Source of the DNA: a bacterium
GTDB taxonomy: Bacteria; Patescibacteriota; Minisyncoccia; UBA6257; GWB1-50-10
Direction: 5' to 3'
NCBI GenBank assembly: GCA_030647415.1
Contig: JAUSKB010000008.1
Span: 1-35,314, forward strand
Length of the DNA stretch: 35,314 nt
Below, one piece after another: positions 9,117-16,815 of this stretch (positions are counted from its first letter, which is position 1; every line of letters starts with the position of its first letter). Position numbers and translations under genes: made by a program. The notes under the pieces are model-generated. The model did not search any database. It was not told where the DNA came from and was given only the letters and a program-made list of their open reading frames with translations.

Positions 9117-9224
9117 ATGAAACAGCTCAAGATGAGCAAGGAAGTACGATGGAATATCGCCTATGCAACTGTGTTGACGATTTGCGTTTTGCTTCTTGTG
9201 GTTCTGAAAATTCTCTTCTGGTAA
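9117..9224 (+). CDS. 35-aa single-pass membrane peptide
   Basis: The ORF is too short for the track. GGAGG lies 7 bases before the ATG, a good promoter lies upstream and a strong terminator follows the TAA. The peptide starts MKQLKMSKEVRWNIAY and then has one hydrophobic helix of about 17 residues (VLTICVLLLVVLKILF) with a basic N-terminus, so it is probably an inner-membrane peptide with a positive cytoplasmic end. Small type I toxins and small regulatory membrane peptides look like this, but I see no antisense RNA and do not assign a function. Confidence 0.72.
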   Translation: MKQLKMSKEVRWNIAYATVLTICVLLLVVLKILFW

Positions 9225-9266
9225 TGTGGTGGGCGCGGCAATTGCGCGCCTCGTGAAATAGCACAC

Positions 9267-9298
9267 AAAAAAACCTCTCCATCATGGAGAGGTTTTTT
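9267..9298. terminator. Bidirectional terminator
   Basis: AACCTCTCC and GGAGAGGTT form a perfect 9-bp stem with an ATCAT loop, flanked by seven As on the left and a T run on the right. It serves the rightward small peptide gene and the leftward secF (stop at 9321). Confidence 0.9.
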
Positions 9299-9320
9299 CG
9301 TTCGAAGCCGCGCCCCCGCC

Positions 9321-10217
9321 TCATTTCACCTGCGCCTTCCGGCCCCAGAGGTAGAGGAGCGGGCTTGCGACGAAAATCGAGGAGTAGGTGCCGAACATGG
9401 TGCCGACGAGCATGGTGAGTACAAAATAGAAAAGTGAGGTCGGGCCGAATATGAGGAGTGCGACCAAGACGAGAATGAGCGTGAGCGAGGTGTTGAACGA
9501 CCGCACATAGGTTTCCTGGACACTCTGGTTCACGATGACCGCGAGGTCCACGCGCTTCCCCTTCTCCTTGAGTAAATGTTCCCGAATCCGGTCGAACACC
9601 ACGATGGTGTCGTGCACCGAGAACCCCATGACCACGAGGAGGGCGACGATGAAATTCGTGTCGATTTCAATGCCTTTCCAGTTGCCGAGAATGGCCAGCA
9701 TGCCAGTCGGGATGATGACGTCATGGAACAACGTGAGAAGTGTCACCACGCCGTATTTCCACGACCGCACCGGTTCCGAAACCTTCCGGAAAGCAAAGGC
9801 GACGTAGAGCGAGATGCCGAGAAGCACAAGGACAATCGCCCAAAGCGCTTTCGTGCGGAGCTCGGACCCGATAACCGGACCGATGTTCGAGAAGCTCCGT
9901 TCCTGGTACTCCCCTATGCCGCGTAGCACCGTCTGATAGGTCGCGTACTCGGTGGGGGTGATACTTGGCAGGCGGATGAGAAAATCCCCGCCGCTCGCCC
10001 GCTTCACCGTCGCCTCATGTGCGGGCACGGCAACATGGAGCACTTCCACAAGCGCCTGTTCGGTCGGGGCGGAATCCATGAAGGCGACCTGCCACTGCGA
10101 GCCGCCCTTCAGGTCTATGCCCTGCCGGAGACCGAAAACGGCGATTGCGATGATGCTCGCGGCGACCACGACGGCGGAGAAGCCGAAGAACCAGTGTTTT
10201 TTGGAAATCAAATCCAT
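9321..10217 (-). CDS. secF: Protein translocase subunit SecF
   Basis: SecF with SecD uses the proton-motive force to pull secreted proteins out of the SecYEG channel. The protein has 298 residues with six membrane helices. The family segments are visible: GIDLKGGSQ after helix 1 (about 33-41), the periplasmic P1 domain (about 43-120), IGSELRTKALWAI leading into helix 2, GFSVHDTIVVFDRIRE (helix 4-5 region) and QSVQETYVRSFNTSLT. It lies downstream of secD in the same leftward unit but is separated by a 210-base nested repeat element. The start ATG overlaps the end of that element: the element's terminal CTAACAGGAT contributes the A and T of the ATG. Confidence 0.97.
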   Translation of the reverse strand: MDLISKKHWFFGFSAVVVAASIIAIAVFGLRQGIDLKGGSQWQVAFMDSAPTEQALVEVLHVAVPAHEATVKRASGGDFLIRLPSITPTEYATYQTVLRGIGEYQERSFSNIGPVIGSELRTKALWAIVLVLLGISLYVAFAFRKVSEPVRSWKYGVVTLLTLFHDVIIPTGMLAILGNWKGIEIDTNFIVALLVVMGFSVHDTIVVFDRIREHLLKEKGKRVDLAVIVNQSVQETYVRSFNTSLTLILVLVALLIFGPTSLFYFVLTMLVGTMFGTYSSIFVASPLLYLWGRKAQVK

Positions 10218-10425
10218 CCTGTTAGAGTTTTACCCTGTTAGAAATTTGCATATTAATTTATTTGCCATACACATGCCAGTGCCAAAGCAGAATGTATACC
10301 GAAAAAGCAGCGCGCATGCAAATCTCTAACAGGGTGAACACACAATCCGTTGGATGTAAAAAAATTGTTGTCGTGTAAATAAATTTTCATAAGAAATCTT
10401 TGTATTCGTAAAACTCTAACAGGAT
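10216..10425. mobile_element. MITE-like element, copy 3 (outer), interrupted by another copy
   Basis: The outer ends are a perfect 18-bp inverted repeat, ATCCTGTTAGAGTTTTAC (10216-10233) and its complement (10408-10425). The span is 210 bases; removing the 104-base inner element (10232-10335) leaves about 106 bases, the size of the intact single copies. It fills the secD-secF gap. Confidence 0.75.
10232..10335. mobile_element. MITE-like element, copy 4 (inner, nested in copy 3)
   Basis: The left end ACCCTGTTAGAAATTTGCAT and the right end ATGCAAATCTCTAACAGGGT are complementary over 20 bases with one mismatch. The element is 104 bases and lies 16 bases inside the left end of the outer copy. 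Its interior (GCCAAAGCAGAATGTATACC and a GCGCGCATGCA end) is related to copy 1. Confidence 0.78.
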
Positions 10426-10436
10426 AAATAGGAAAT

Positions 10437-11705
10437 TTATTGCTTCGCAGGCGTCACCGTCTCACGGCTCATGTAGAGGCGGAGGAACGACCGGGTGATA
10501 GTAATGGCGGAGAACATGCTCATGATGACACCGAGGAAGAGCGTGAGCGCAAACCCACGCACGAAGCTTGAGGTGAAGGAGTAGAGCACCGCGGCGGTGA
10601 TGAGCGTGGAGATATTCGAATCACGAATGGAGGTCCACGCCCGCTTGAACCCCTCCTCGATGGCTGTTTTCCGGAGAAAGCCGCGCTTCAGCTCCTCCTT
10701 AGTCCGCTCGAAAACGAGGATATTCGCATCCACCGCCATACCGATGGAGAGGATGAACCCCGCGATGCCGGAGAGCGTCATCGTGACTCCCGTGAGCTTG
10801 AAGAGCGCGGCGGTGAGCGCGATGTACATGAGGAGCGCCGCGGCGGCGAAGACGCCGAGTGTCCGGTAATACAGGAGCATGAACAGGATAACCATCATCG
10901 TCCCGATCGCGCCGGCAAGCACGGCCTTCGTGAGCGAATCCTGCCCGAAGTCGGCGTCCACCGTCTGCTGATTCACGAGTGTGATGGGCGCGGGAAGCGC
11001 GCCGGCGTTGAAACGCTCGACGAGCGTCCGCGCCTCCTGGAGCGTGAACCTGCCGGTGATCTGCGCCTTGCCGCCGCTGATCTTCTCCTGCACGACCGGC
11101 GCCTCGATAAGCTGGTTGTCCAGGAACACCGCAATCGGCTTTCCGACGTTCTTGCCCGTCAGCTCCTCAAACAGCTTCGCGCCCTCATCATTGAACTCCA
11201 AACTCACCTGTGCCGCACGGGTCACGGAGTCGAGGGTGAGTTGCGCCCCCTTCACGTAGCGGCCGGTGAGCGCAGTCGGGACGAATGCGGTCGTCGAGGT
11301 TCCGTTCACGTCCACCTGGGTCACCTCCCGGAATTCCAAAAACGGCGTCTCACCGATCTCCTTGATCGCCTGATTCACGTCCTTTATGCCGGCAAGCTCC
11401 ACCACGAGCCGCGTCCGCTCGCCCGCAACCTCGGTGTACACCCGCGGTTCGGAGACACCGAACAGGTTTACCCGGCGTTCGATAACATCCCGGAGGCCCC
11501 CGATGACCGATTCCTGGTCAGCACCCTGGACATTCGAGAGGTCCATCTCATAGGTCAAGACGCTCCCGCCCGCGAGGTCGAGGCCGAGCTTCCACGGCAG
11601 GACATGACTCCACCGCCAAAAAAGCGGCTGGTACGAAAAAAGCCCTGCGGCGACCGAGAGCGCAATCGCGACGACGATCCACACGCGAAGGCGACGATAC
11701 TGCAT
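10437..11705 (-). CDS. secD: Protein translocase subunit SecD
   Basis: SecD is the larger partner of SecF in proton-driven late translocation. I start at the ATG at 11705 (MQYRRLRVWIV), giving 422 residues; the track's 40-residue extension overlaps the divergent gene. Helix 1 is followed by GLDLAGGSVLTYEM, then the periplasmic region with ERRVNLFGVSEPRV and FNAGALPAPI, and the C-terminal membrane part with GMAVDANILVFERTKEELKRG. The length is short compared with E. coli (615) but usual for compact SecD proteins. Its promoter must lie in the 29 bases shared with the divergent gene at 11735. Confidence 0.96.
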   Translation of the reverse strand: MQYRRLRVWIVVAIALSVAAGLFSYQPLFWRWSHVLPWKLGLDLAGGSVLTYEMDLSNVQGADQESVIGGLRDVIERRVNLFGVSEPRVYTEVAGERTRLVVELAGIKDVNQAIKEIGETPFLEFREVTQVDVNGTSTTAFVPTALTGRYVKGAQLTLDSVTRAAQVSLEFNDEGAKLFEELTGKNVGKPIAVFLDNQLIEAPVVQEKISGGKAQITGRFTLQEARTLVERFNAGALPAPITLVNQQTVDADFGQDSLTKAVLAGAIGTMMVILFMLLYYRTLGVFAAAALLMYIALTAALFKLTGVTMTLSGIAGFILSIGMAVDANILVFERTKEELKRGFLRKTAIEEGFKRAWTSIRDSNISTLITAAVLYSFTSSFVRGFALTLFLGVIMSMFSAITITRSFLRLYMSRETVTPAKQ

Positions 11706-11734
11706 ATATCGTGCTCTAGTGTATACTAAGCGTG
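11706..11734. promoter_or_regulatory. Very short divergent promoter region
   Basis: Only 29 bases separate the secD start from the gene at 11735. TATACT (11722-11727) ends 7 bases before the rightward ATG, and on the minus strand TATACA lies about 14 bases before the secD ATG. The two -10 boxes overlap in AGTATACT, so both transcripts would have almost no leader. Confidence 0.5.
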
Positions 11735-12760
11735 ATGAAGTATCAACTGACCACGCTCGTCTTGGGCGAAGTGTCTCGGGAGATGCGCGGCACCATCTTC
11801 CAAATGAAGACCCTCCGGAGCGCACCGCACTACTTCGAGGTGTCCGTCCCCCACCAGGTCATGGTCGGCGAGGAGCGTCACACCATCGACGGACGTGAAG
11901 TAGTGTTCGACCTGAAGGGCTACCCGCCGGATATCCTGCTCATTCAGACGACCACGGAGGTCCCCGACATCTTCAGCGAGGATATCTTCACCCTCGAGGA
12001 GCAGATCTACAACCAATGCCGCGAGATCTTGGAACGGCACGGTGGCAACCGGCGCTTCAGTGAGATGTACTCGATTTTCGAGGTTGCTGGATATAAAGGC
12101 GACCCGGAGCAGTTCATGCCCCATGCGTCGCGCATGGCCTCGCTCCTCAAATCGGAGCGGGTTGAGCTTGACCCGCGGGAGGTCGAGTACACGCTCGCCA
12201 CGCAAATCAAGTACGCCCGGCACGACCTCGCCATCATCGATTGGGACGGCGCCTTCCTCTTCGACATTGAAGGTGTCTTCGCGCCAACCGTGGAGCTCTT
12301 GACGCTCGCGAACGTCCAGCTCCTCCGTCACCGGATTACCGACCGGCGGCTCGACGAGCACCTCGAACGCATGGCCTCCCTGGTAAAGACCATGCCGAAA
12401 AAACTCTCCATCTTCCGACCGACGGCGAAGGAAATCGACCGGCAACTTGAAGAGATCGTCCGCTACCGAATGCTCGCCATCCAGGCATTCCAGACCGTCG
12501 AACGTGAGATTAAGCTCATCGGCGACTGGTACTCGGCGCGCATTTTCGATATCGCGGCACGAAAGTTCAAAATCCTCGAGTGGCGCGACTCCATCAAGGA
12601 GAAGCTGGAGTTTATCGAAGACATCTACACGATTGTGGTGGAAAACTTCGGCCTCTCCCGCAAGGACCGCGCCGAGTTCGCGCAGATCATCTTCTTCTTC
12701 ATTCTCCAAATCGGCTGGCTCGCGCTCATCATCCTCGAATTCATTTATTTCACCCGATGA
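11735..12760 (+). CDS. DUF155/RMD1-like (YagE family) membrane-anchored protein
   Basis: A protein of 341 residues. The N-terminal half is mixed alpha/beta, with DVPDIFSEDIFTLEEQ-type sequence in the middle. The C-terminal half is helical and ends in one hydrophobic helix (about 316-338, FFFILQIGWLALIILEF) after a charged stretch (KILEWRDSIKEKLEFIEDIY). This order, long helices with R/K-E pairs and then a terminal anchor, resembles the RMD1/RMND1/YagE family, but I recognise it by layout rather than by diagnostic motifs. The ATG at 11735 or the adjacent GTG is the start; the message looks leaderless. Its stop overlaps the next gene by ATGA, so the two are probably translated together. Confidence 0.5.
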   Translation: MKYQLTTLVLGEVSREMRGTIFQMKTLRSAPHYFEVSVPHQVMVGEERHTIDGREVVFDLKGYPPDILLIQTTTEVPDIFSEDIFTLEEQIYNQCREILERHGGNRRFSEMYSIFEVAGYKGDPEQFMPHASRMASLLKSERVELDPREVEYTLATQIKYARHDLAIIDWDGAFLFDIEGVFAPTVELLTLANVQLLRHRITDRRLDEHLERMASLVKTMPKKLSIFRPTAKEIDRQLEEIVRYRMLAIQAFQTVEREIKLIGDWYSARIFDIAARKFKILEWRDSIKEKLEFIEDIYTIVVENFGLSRKDRAEFAQIIFFFILQIGWLALIILEFIYFTR

Positions 12761-13239
12761 TACCAATGAACCGACCACAGGCCATACACGCGCTTCTCGC
12801 CGCAACCGACCAAGCGATCACCGCGCTTGAAGCACAGCTCGCGGAAACACAGCGCCATGCCGGCGCGGCACCGAGCGCTATGGAATCGCACAGCGACACG
12901 ACTCGGAGTCAGCTGCAAGCTGTCGTCATAAACACGAGGAGTGCTCTCGATGGGAAACGGCGGATGCGTGCCGGCATCGCGGGCGCGGTGGCAAGCGCGG
13001 ACACATCAGTGCGACCGGGATCCCTCGTCACGATAACGGACCCGACGCACGGACCGCTCACCTACCTCGTCCTCGATGCCGGTGGCGGCGTAGAAACAAC
13101 CGTGGATGGTGAACGGGTCTTCGTCCTCGGGAGCGCGACTCCGCTCGCAAAGCTCCTCATCGGCCACCAGGCCGGAACGACGCTTATGTTTCGGCAAGCA
13201 ACCGCCGAGCGGACGCTCACTATTCAGACCATTGCGTAG
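12757..13239 (+). CDS. GreA/GreB-family C-terminal domain protein
   Basis: A protein of 160 residues from the ATG that overlaps the upstream stop (ATGA); an internal ATG at 12766 is the alternative. The C-terminal ~75 residues follow the GreA/GreB FKBP-like domain: PGSLVTITDP, then TYLVLDAGGG, RVFVLGSATPLAKLLIGHQAGTTLMF and a final TIQTI strand; compare the SPLGkALlGkkvGD signature of Gre factors. The N-terminal ~75 residues are helical and could be a coiled-coil finger, but I do not see the acidic tip that rescues stalled RNA polymerase. It could therefore be an anti-Gre or Rnk-like variant. Coupled to the RMD1-like gene. Confidence 0.62.
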   Translation: MIPMNRPQAIHALLAATDQAITALEAQLAETQRHAGAAPSAMESHSDTTRSQLQAVVINTRSALDGKRRMRAGIAGAVASADTSVRPGSLVTITDPTHGPLTYLVLDAGGGVETTVDGERVFVLGSATPLAKLLIGHQAGTTLMFRQATAERTLTIQTIA

Positions 13240-13248
13240 CTGCCGTCC

Positions 13249-14895
13249 CTACCCTCGCTTGAGGTGCGCAAATGAGTACTGTTGTGTCGCCCCCACCTTC
13301 TTCCCCGGATTGAAGATGTTCTGGGGATCGAAAATCTGCTTCACCCGCTCGAAGAGCGTGTACATTTCCTGCCCGAACTCCTCACGGAGGTAGGGGCTCC
13401 GGATGAGCCCGTCGTTATGCTCACCGGTCAAGGACCCGCCATACTGCAGCACGAGCTTGAACACCTCCGCCGCCACGCGCGGAATCTTTTCGCGCTCGCG
13501 CGCGTCCGAAAGCTTCATGAGCGGGATGATGTGGAAATTCCCGTCGCCGACATGCCCCGCAATGGTGTAGAGCAACTGATGCCGATCAAGAATCTCATAG
13601 AGCTTTGGGAGAAACTGCGGGAGCACCTCCGGCCGCACCACGCAGTCATCAATGAATGGGGCGGTCTGGCGGTCCGTAATTTTTTCCCGGAGCAGGGTGA
13701 AGCTCTCTCGCCTGACCAGCCAGTACTTCTCACGTTCGCGGTCGGAACGCGCCTCGCGGACCGTCGCCGGGAACCGCCCAAATTCACGGGCAAGTGCATG
13801 GACCTTCTCGAGAGCGGCGGCCGTGGTCTCCTCCTCGAATTCGATAAGCAGGACAAGCTTTGGCAATCCCTTGGTGACCGCCATCCAGACCTCGGGGAGG
13901 AACCGTACCCCAAGCGAGAGGAAGTGGAAGAAGCCCATGCGGCTCGCAAACGAGGAAAAGAATTTGAGTGCGAGCCGGAATGTGTGGTCGTCAAACGATT
14001 CGAAGCTCGTCGGGTGGAATGGAAGCACCGTATGGACGATCTCCGCGAGCGGCGCGAGGTCACGAAGCATAACCACGAGCATACCGGCACCTGCCCGCCT
14101 TGGTACGAGCCGGAACGACGCCTCCGTCACGATGCCGAGCGTCCCTTGGGACCCCACGATAAGCTTCGTGAGATCGAACCGCTTCCCGTTCCATACGTCC
14201 CAAAGGTTGTATCCCGACGAGTTCTTTGAGACCTTCGGGCGCGACCGGTCGAGGAGTTCTCGATTCTGCTCGATGAGCGTGGCGACGCTGTTATAGAGCC
14301 GTCCCTCAAACGTCTGCTCGCGCCGCTTCCGGTCAAGCTCCTCCGGCGTCATACGGTGGAGCGCGTATTCATGCCCATCGGAAAGTACCACCTTCAACCC
14401 CACGACGTACCGGTCAGTCTTCCCGTACGCGAGCGACTTCTCGCCGCCGGCGTTGTTTGATACCATCCCCCCCACCGCGGCGAGCTCCCGGGATGCGGGG
14501 TACGAGGGGAGAAATCCTCCCAGAGCGAGCGTCGCCCGTTCAAAATCGCGGTAGAACACACCGGGCTGCGCCGTCGCGGCATCGAGGCGAACATCCACGA
14601 TGCGGTTTAGGTGCGCGGTACAGTCGACGACGATGGATTCCGTGAGCGGACCGCCGGACATATCCGTCCCCGCCGAACGGGCGGTGAGGGATAGCGCCGG
14701 ATATTCCGTTTTCTTTTCCGCCACAAATCGAACGAGCGCCTGAACGTCCGCGCTATCGAGCGGCCGAACCACGACCGACGGCATCACTTCGAAGAGGCTC
14801 GCATCGCGCGAGTACGCCACGAGTGTCGCCACATCATCGAGTACCTCTCCGCGCACCACGGCTTTCAATTCATCCGCGAGCGTCATCCCATTCAT
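13249..14895 (-). CDS. FAD-binding oxidase of the GlcD/D-lactate dehydrogenase type
   Basis: A flavoenzyme of 548 residues that would oxidise a 2-hydroxy acid such as D-lactate or glycolate. The N-terminal FAD_binding_4 domain (about 35-270) shows SAGTDMSGGPL, the PSYPASRELAAVGGMVSNNAGG stretch (FAD phosphate contacts) and GSQGTLGIVTEA. The C-terminal FAD-oxidase domain (about 275-535) carries AGHVGDGNFHII (metal/substrate histidines), GGSLTGEHNDGLIRS and the closing DPQNIFNPGKK. The substrate cannot be read from sequence. There is no iron-sulfur partner gene beside it. A complete enzyme of this class in an otherwise minimal genome suggests a real role in redox balance. Confidence 0.88.
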   Translation of the reverse strand: MNGMTLADELKAVVRGEVLDDVATLVAYSRDASLFEVMPSVVVRPLDSADVQALVRFVAEKKTEYPALSLTARSAGTDMSGGPLTESIVVDCTAHLNRIVDVRLDAATAQPGVFYRDFERATLALGGFLPSYPASRELAAVGGMVSNNAGGEKSLAYGKTDRYVVGLKVVLSDGHEYALHRMTPEELDRKRREQTFEGRLYNSVATLIEQNRELLDRSRPKVSKNSSGYNLWDVWNGKRFDLTKLIVGSQGTLGIVTEASFRLVPRRAGAGMLVVMLRDLAPLAEIVHTVLPFHPTSFESFDDHTFRLALKFFSSFASRMGFFHFLSLGVRFLPEVWMAVTKGLPKLVLLIEFEEETTAAALEKVHALAREFGRFPATVREARSDREREKYWLVRRESFTLLREKITDRQTAPFIDDCVVRPEVLPQFLPKLYEILDRHQLLYTIAGHVGDGNFHIIPLMKLSDAREREKIPRVAAEVFKLVLQYGGSLTGEHNDGLIRSPYLREEFGQEMYTLFERVKQIFDPQNIFNPGKKVGATQQYSFAHLKRG

Positions 14896-14938
14896 TGTAT
14901 AGAATCAGAAAAACAAAAGGTCCCCAAGTTGAATCCCG

Positions 14939-14975
14939 AGGCGAGACCTTAAAAAGGAATCTTAAGGTCTCGCCT
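14939..14975. repeat. Inverted repeat upstream of the FAD oxidase
   Basis: The arms AGGCGAGACCTTAA and TTAAGGTCTCGCCT are perfectly complementary over 14 bases with a 9-base loop. It lies between the FAD oxidase start and the FKBP stop. There is no T-tract, so it is a weak terminator candidate at best. Confidence 0.6.
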
Positions 14976-15059
14976 CCTCCTACCCAACGCTCGTCTCACC
15001 CTTGAACGAATATGGAGTAAATGGACGGTTGGTGCCAGAGAGGACGCCACCCGAGCACC

Positions 15060-15593
15060 TTACTCGATACCAAGGAGCTCCACCTCGAAAATGAGCGTCG
15101 CGTTCGGCGGAATGGGACCGCCGGGCGTTCCCTGGGCGCCATATGCCAGTTCGGGTGGGATGATGAGCTTCCGCTTCCCGCCCACCTGCATCCCCTTCAC
15201 GCCCTCGTCCCACCCACGAATCACCTGTCCCGCACCCAGCGTGAACGTGAACGGCTCACCGCGGTCGCGCGAACTGTCGAACTTCGTCCCATCCTCGAGC
15301 ACGCCCACATAGTGCACCGAGACATTTTTCCCCGGCACCGCCTCCGCGCCCGTTCCCTTCACCTCCTCGACAATCTTGAGTTCCGGCATGTTTGTTGGTT
15401 GTGGTGGTTTGTTTACCTCCTGCGACGATACCGGTTCTGGCTGTACAATCGGCGTCGAGCCGAGACTGCTGTCCGAGAGCGGCGGCGTATCCGCTGGATT
15501 CTTTGTGCTCGTTCCGGCAACCGTGTAGATTGCGACGACGAGAACGAGGGCGATACCGCCCCACATGAGCACGTTTTTTGTTTCCGGTGTCAT
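15060..15593 (-). CDS. FKBP-type peptidyl-prolyl isomerase, membrane-anchored
   Basis: This enzyme catalyses cis-trans isomerisation of proline bonds in exported proteins. From the ATG at 15593 it has 177 residues: a membrane anchor (about 7-26, [20 protein letters not shown]), a Pro/Ser-rich linker (about 30-68) and an FKBP domain of about 105 residues. The domain shows [37 protein letters not shown], the [15 protein letters not shown] core and a final [10 protein letters not shown] strand, so the active-site residues look intact. The longer GTG start in the track is unlikely because TGGTACAAT, an extended -10 box, lies only 8 bases before the chosen ATG. Confidence 0.92.
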   Translation of the reverse strand: MTPETKNVLMWGGIALVLVVAIYTVAGTSTKNPADTPPLSDSSLGSTPIVQPEPVSSQEVNKPPQPTNMPELKIVEEVKGTGAEAVPGKNVSVHYVGVLEDGTKFDSSRDRGEPFTFTLGAGQVIRGWDEGVKGMQVGGKRKLIIPPELAYGAQGTPGGPIPPNATLIFEVELLGIE

Positions 15594-15601
15594 GCTGTCC
15601 C

Positions 15602-15610
15602 ATTGTACCA
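15602..15610 (-). promoter_or_regulatory. Extended -10 of the FKBP gene, leaderless
   Basis: TGGTACAAT on the minus strand ends 8 bases before the ATG. The identical nine bases precede nfo (18323-18331), 6 bases before its ATG. Confidence 0.55.
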
Positions 15611-15651
15611 CATCAACGGTCTATAATGACGGCAAACACACTCCAAGGATA

Positions 15652-15689
15652 AATATACCATTAGCGACGGCCGTCACTAATGGTATATT
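15652..15689. repeat. 38-bp palindrome, ACGGCCGT family copy P2
   Basis: AATATACC-ATTAGCG-ACGGCCGT-CACTAAT-GGTATATT, palindromic with one mismatched pair. It lies 36 bases past the PaaX-like stop and about 58 bases upstream of the FKBP start. Each end reads outward as TGGTATATT, an extended -10-like sequence. Confidence 0.85.
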
Positions 15690-15725
15690 CTGGGCTGGTA
15701 CCCCACGCTTTAGTGTCGCGTCCTT

Positions 15726-16379
15726 TCACCTCAAATGCACCCTCGTCCGGTCCTTGAGCGTCCCTTCCCTCCCCACCTCGAAGATTTCTAGGTGGTGGAG
15801 AATACGAAGGGTGCGAGCGTCCTTCAGGAAGCGTTCGGGGAGCGACCGTGTGCCGAGCCAGACGCTCTGGTGGAGCTTCCGGTACTCGTTCCGGACGAGC
15901 ACGGCACGGACCCAGTCGCGCTTCCACCGCTCGCGCTCGGGGATGTCATAGGACACTATCGTGATCGCCGTGCGGTCGGGTCCCGGCGGGTACGACCCCG
16001 GGTCCGGAACGTGCGGGCGCTTTGCGCGCAATTGTCGTTCGCGGAGACCACGCTCGGTGAGCCGGACTGTCGCGGCTCCGCCACGGCCATGACGTTCGAC
16101 GATGCCGTCGTGCACCAAGTCGGTAATCGTCCGGTAGTAGCGGAGCCGGGACCGGAGCCGCTCGTCCCGACGCTCGGCGCGCGCCGCGAACTTCCGCTCG
16201 TGCCTCGCGGCCGCCGGACCATACCCAGGACTCGGGTGGAGGCGCATGGGCGCCGGGGTGCTCGGGTCCGTCGTGGCGGCGTAGATCTCGTCGCAAAGGT
16301 CGGTCACGATCCACTCCGTGCCGGCAAGCACCTCCATCACTTGCGCGCGCAGTGATCTCCACCGTGCCACATTCGCCAT
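15726..16379 (-). CDS. PaaX-like winged-helix regulator with a Cas2-fold C-terminus
   Basis: A basic protein of 217 residues. The N-terminal part (about 5-130) is Arg-rich and looks like a winged-helix DNA-binding module, with helices around LRAQVMEVLAG and LRYYRTITDLVHDGIVERH and a wing before VRLTERGLRERQ. The C-terminal part (about 137-217) has the Cas2/PaaX ferredoxin fold: ITIVSYDIPE (strand 1 with the Cas2-type Asp), RWKRDWVRAVLVRNEY and KLHQSVWLG, then a RTLRILHHLEIFEVG helix-strand. It is not CRISPR-associated here: no array and no cas1. The gene is bracketed by 38-bp palindromes, and the one upstream supplies TGGTATAAT six bases before the ATG, suggesting a leaderless, possibly autoregulated transcript. 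Confidence 0.75.
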   Translation of the reverse strand: MANVARWRSLRAQVMEVLAGTEWIVTDLCDEIYAATTDPSTPAPMRLHPSPGYGPAAARHERKFAARAERRDERLRSRLRYYRTITDLVHDGIVERHGRGGAATVRLTERGLRERQLRAKRPHVPDPGSYPPGPDRTAITIVSYDIPERERWKRDWVRAVLVRNEYRKLHQSVWLGTRSLPERFLKDARTLRILHHLEIFEVGREGTLKDRTRVHLR

Positions 16380-16385
16380 TTCATA

Positions 16386-16423
16386 ATTATACCATTAGTG
16401 ACGGCCGTAGCTAATGGTATATT
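16386..16423. promoter_or_regulatory. 38-bp palindrome P3 carrying the PaaX-like gene's -10
   Basis: ATTATACC-ATTAGTG-ACGGCCGT-AGCTAAT-GGTATATT. On the minus strand its end reads TGGTATAAT, an extended -10, with only TATGAA between it and the PaaX-like ATG. The palindrome therefore overlaps the promoter, the arrangement expected of an operator. Confidence 0.7.
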
Positions 16424-16463
16424 TTAACGCGACTGGAAACGGGGATATTTTAGCTGGGAAAGT

Positions 16464-16808
16464 TCATGATTCGGTCTCAATGACCGCTACTTCGTCGCCG
16501 ACCTCCGTCCGGCTCGCGTCCACGGACCATTCAGGGAGCTCAAGCGCGTACGCTGCGGTCGGTTTCCAAAACACAAAGGAGCCGGGGCGCATGGAACGCT
16601 GGACCATCTTTATGATCCCCCTCTGGTCGAATACCACGACGTCGATGGGAAACTTCATTCCGAACGTGTGGATACCGAACCGCGTTTTCAGGAGGAGCGG
16701 CCGCGCCTCCGTCCGGTGCAAGAGGCCGACGAGCTTCTCGCCAAACGTAACCGCCCGCCGCACATCCTCGGCAATGACCGTCTGTTTGGTTCGATTCAAG
16801 ATGCGCAT
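16464..16808 (-). CDS. DUF192 family protein
   Basis: A protein of 114 residues spanning one DUF192 domain. Typical segments are FGEKLVGLLHR, LLLKTRFGIHTFGMKFPIDVV (the His-Thr-x-x-Met core), FDQRGIIKMVQ, the PGSFVFWKPTAAYALELPEWS strand and a final GDEVAV. Many members are exported, but this one has no signal peptide and is likely cytoplasmic. Molecular function is unknown for the family. It is 8 bases downstream of the DUF218 gene and probably co-transcribed with nfo and that gene. Confidence 0.9.
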   Translation of the reverse strand: MRILNRTKQTVIAEDVRRAVTFGEKLVGLLHRTEARPLLLKTRFGIHTFGMKFPIDVVVFDQRGIIKMVQRSMRPGSFVFWKPTAAYALELPEWSVDASRTEVGDEVAVIETES

Positions 16809-16815
16809 GATAGTA

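Noticed and set aside
11706-11825. 40-residue N-terminal extension of SecD in the track
   Set aside because: It overlaps the divergent gene at 11735 and precedes the normal SecD first helix; the ATG at 11705 fits the family.
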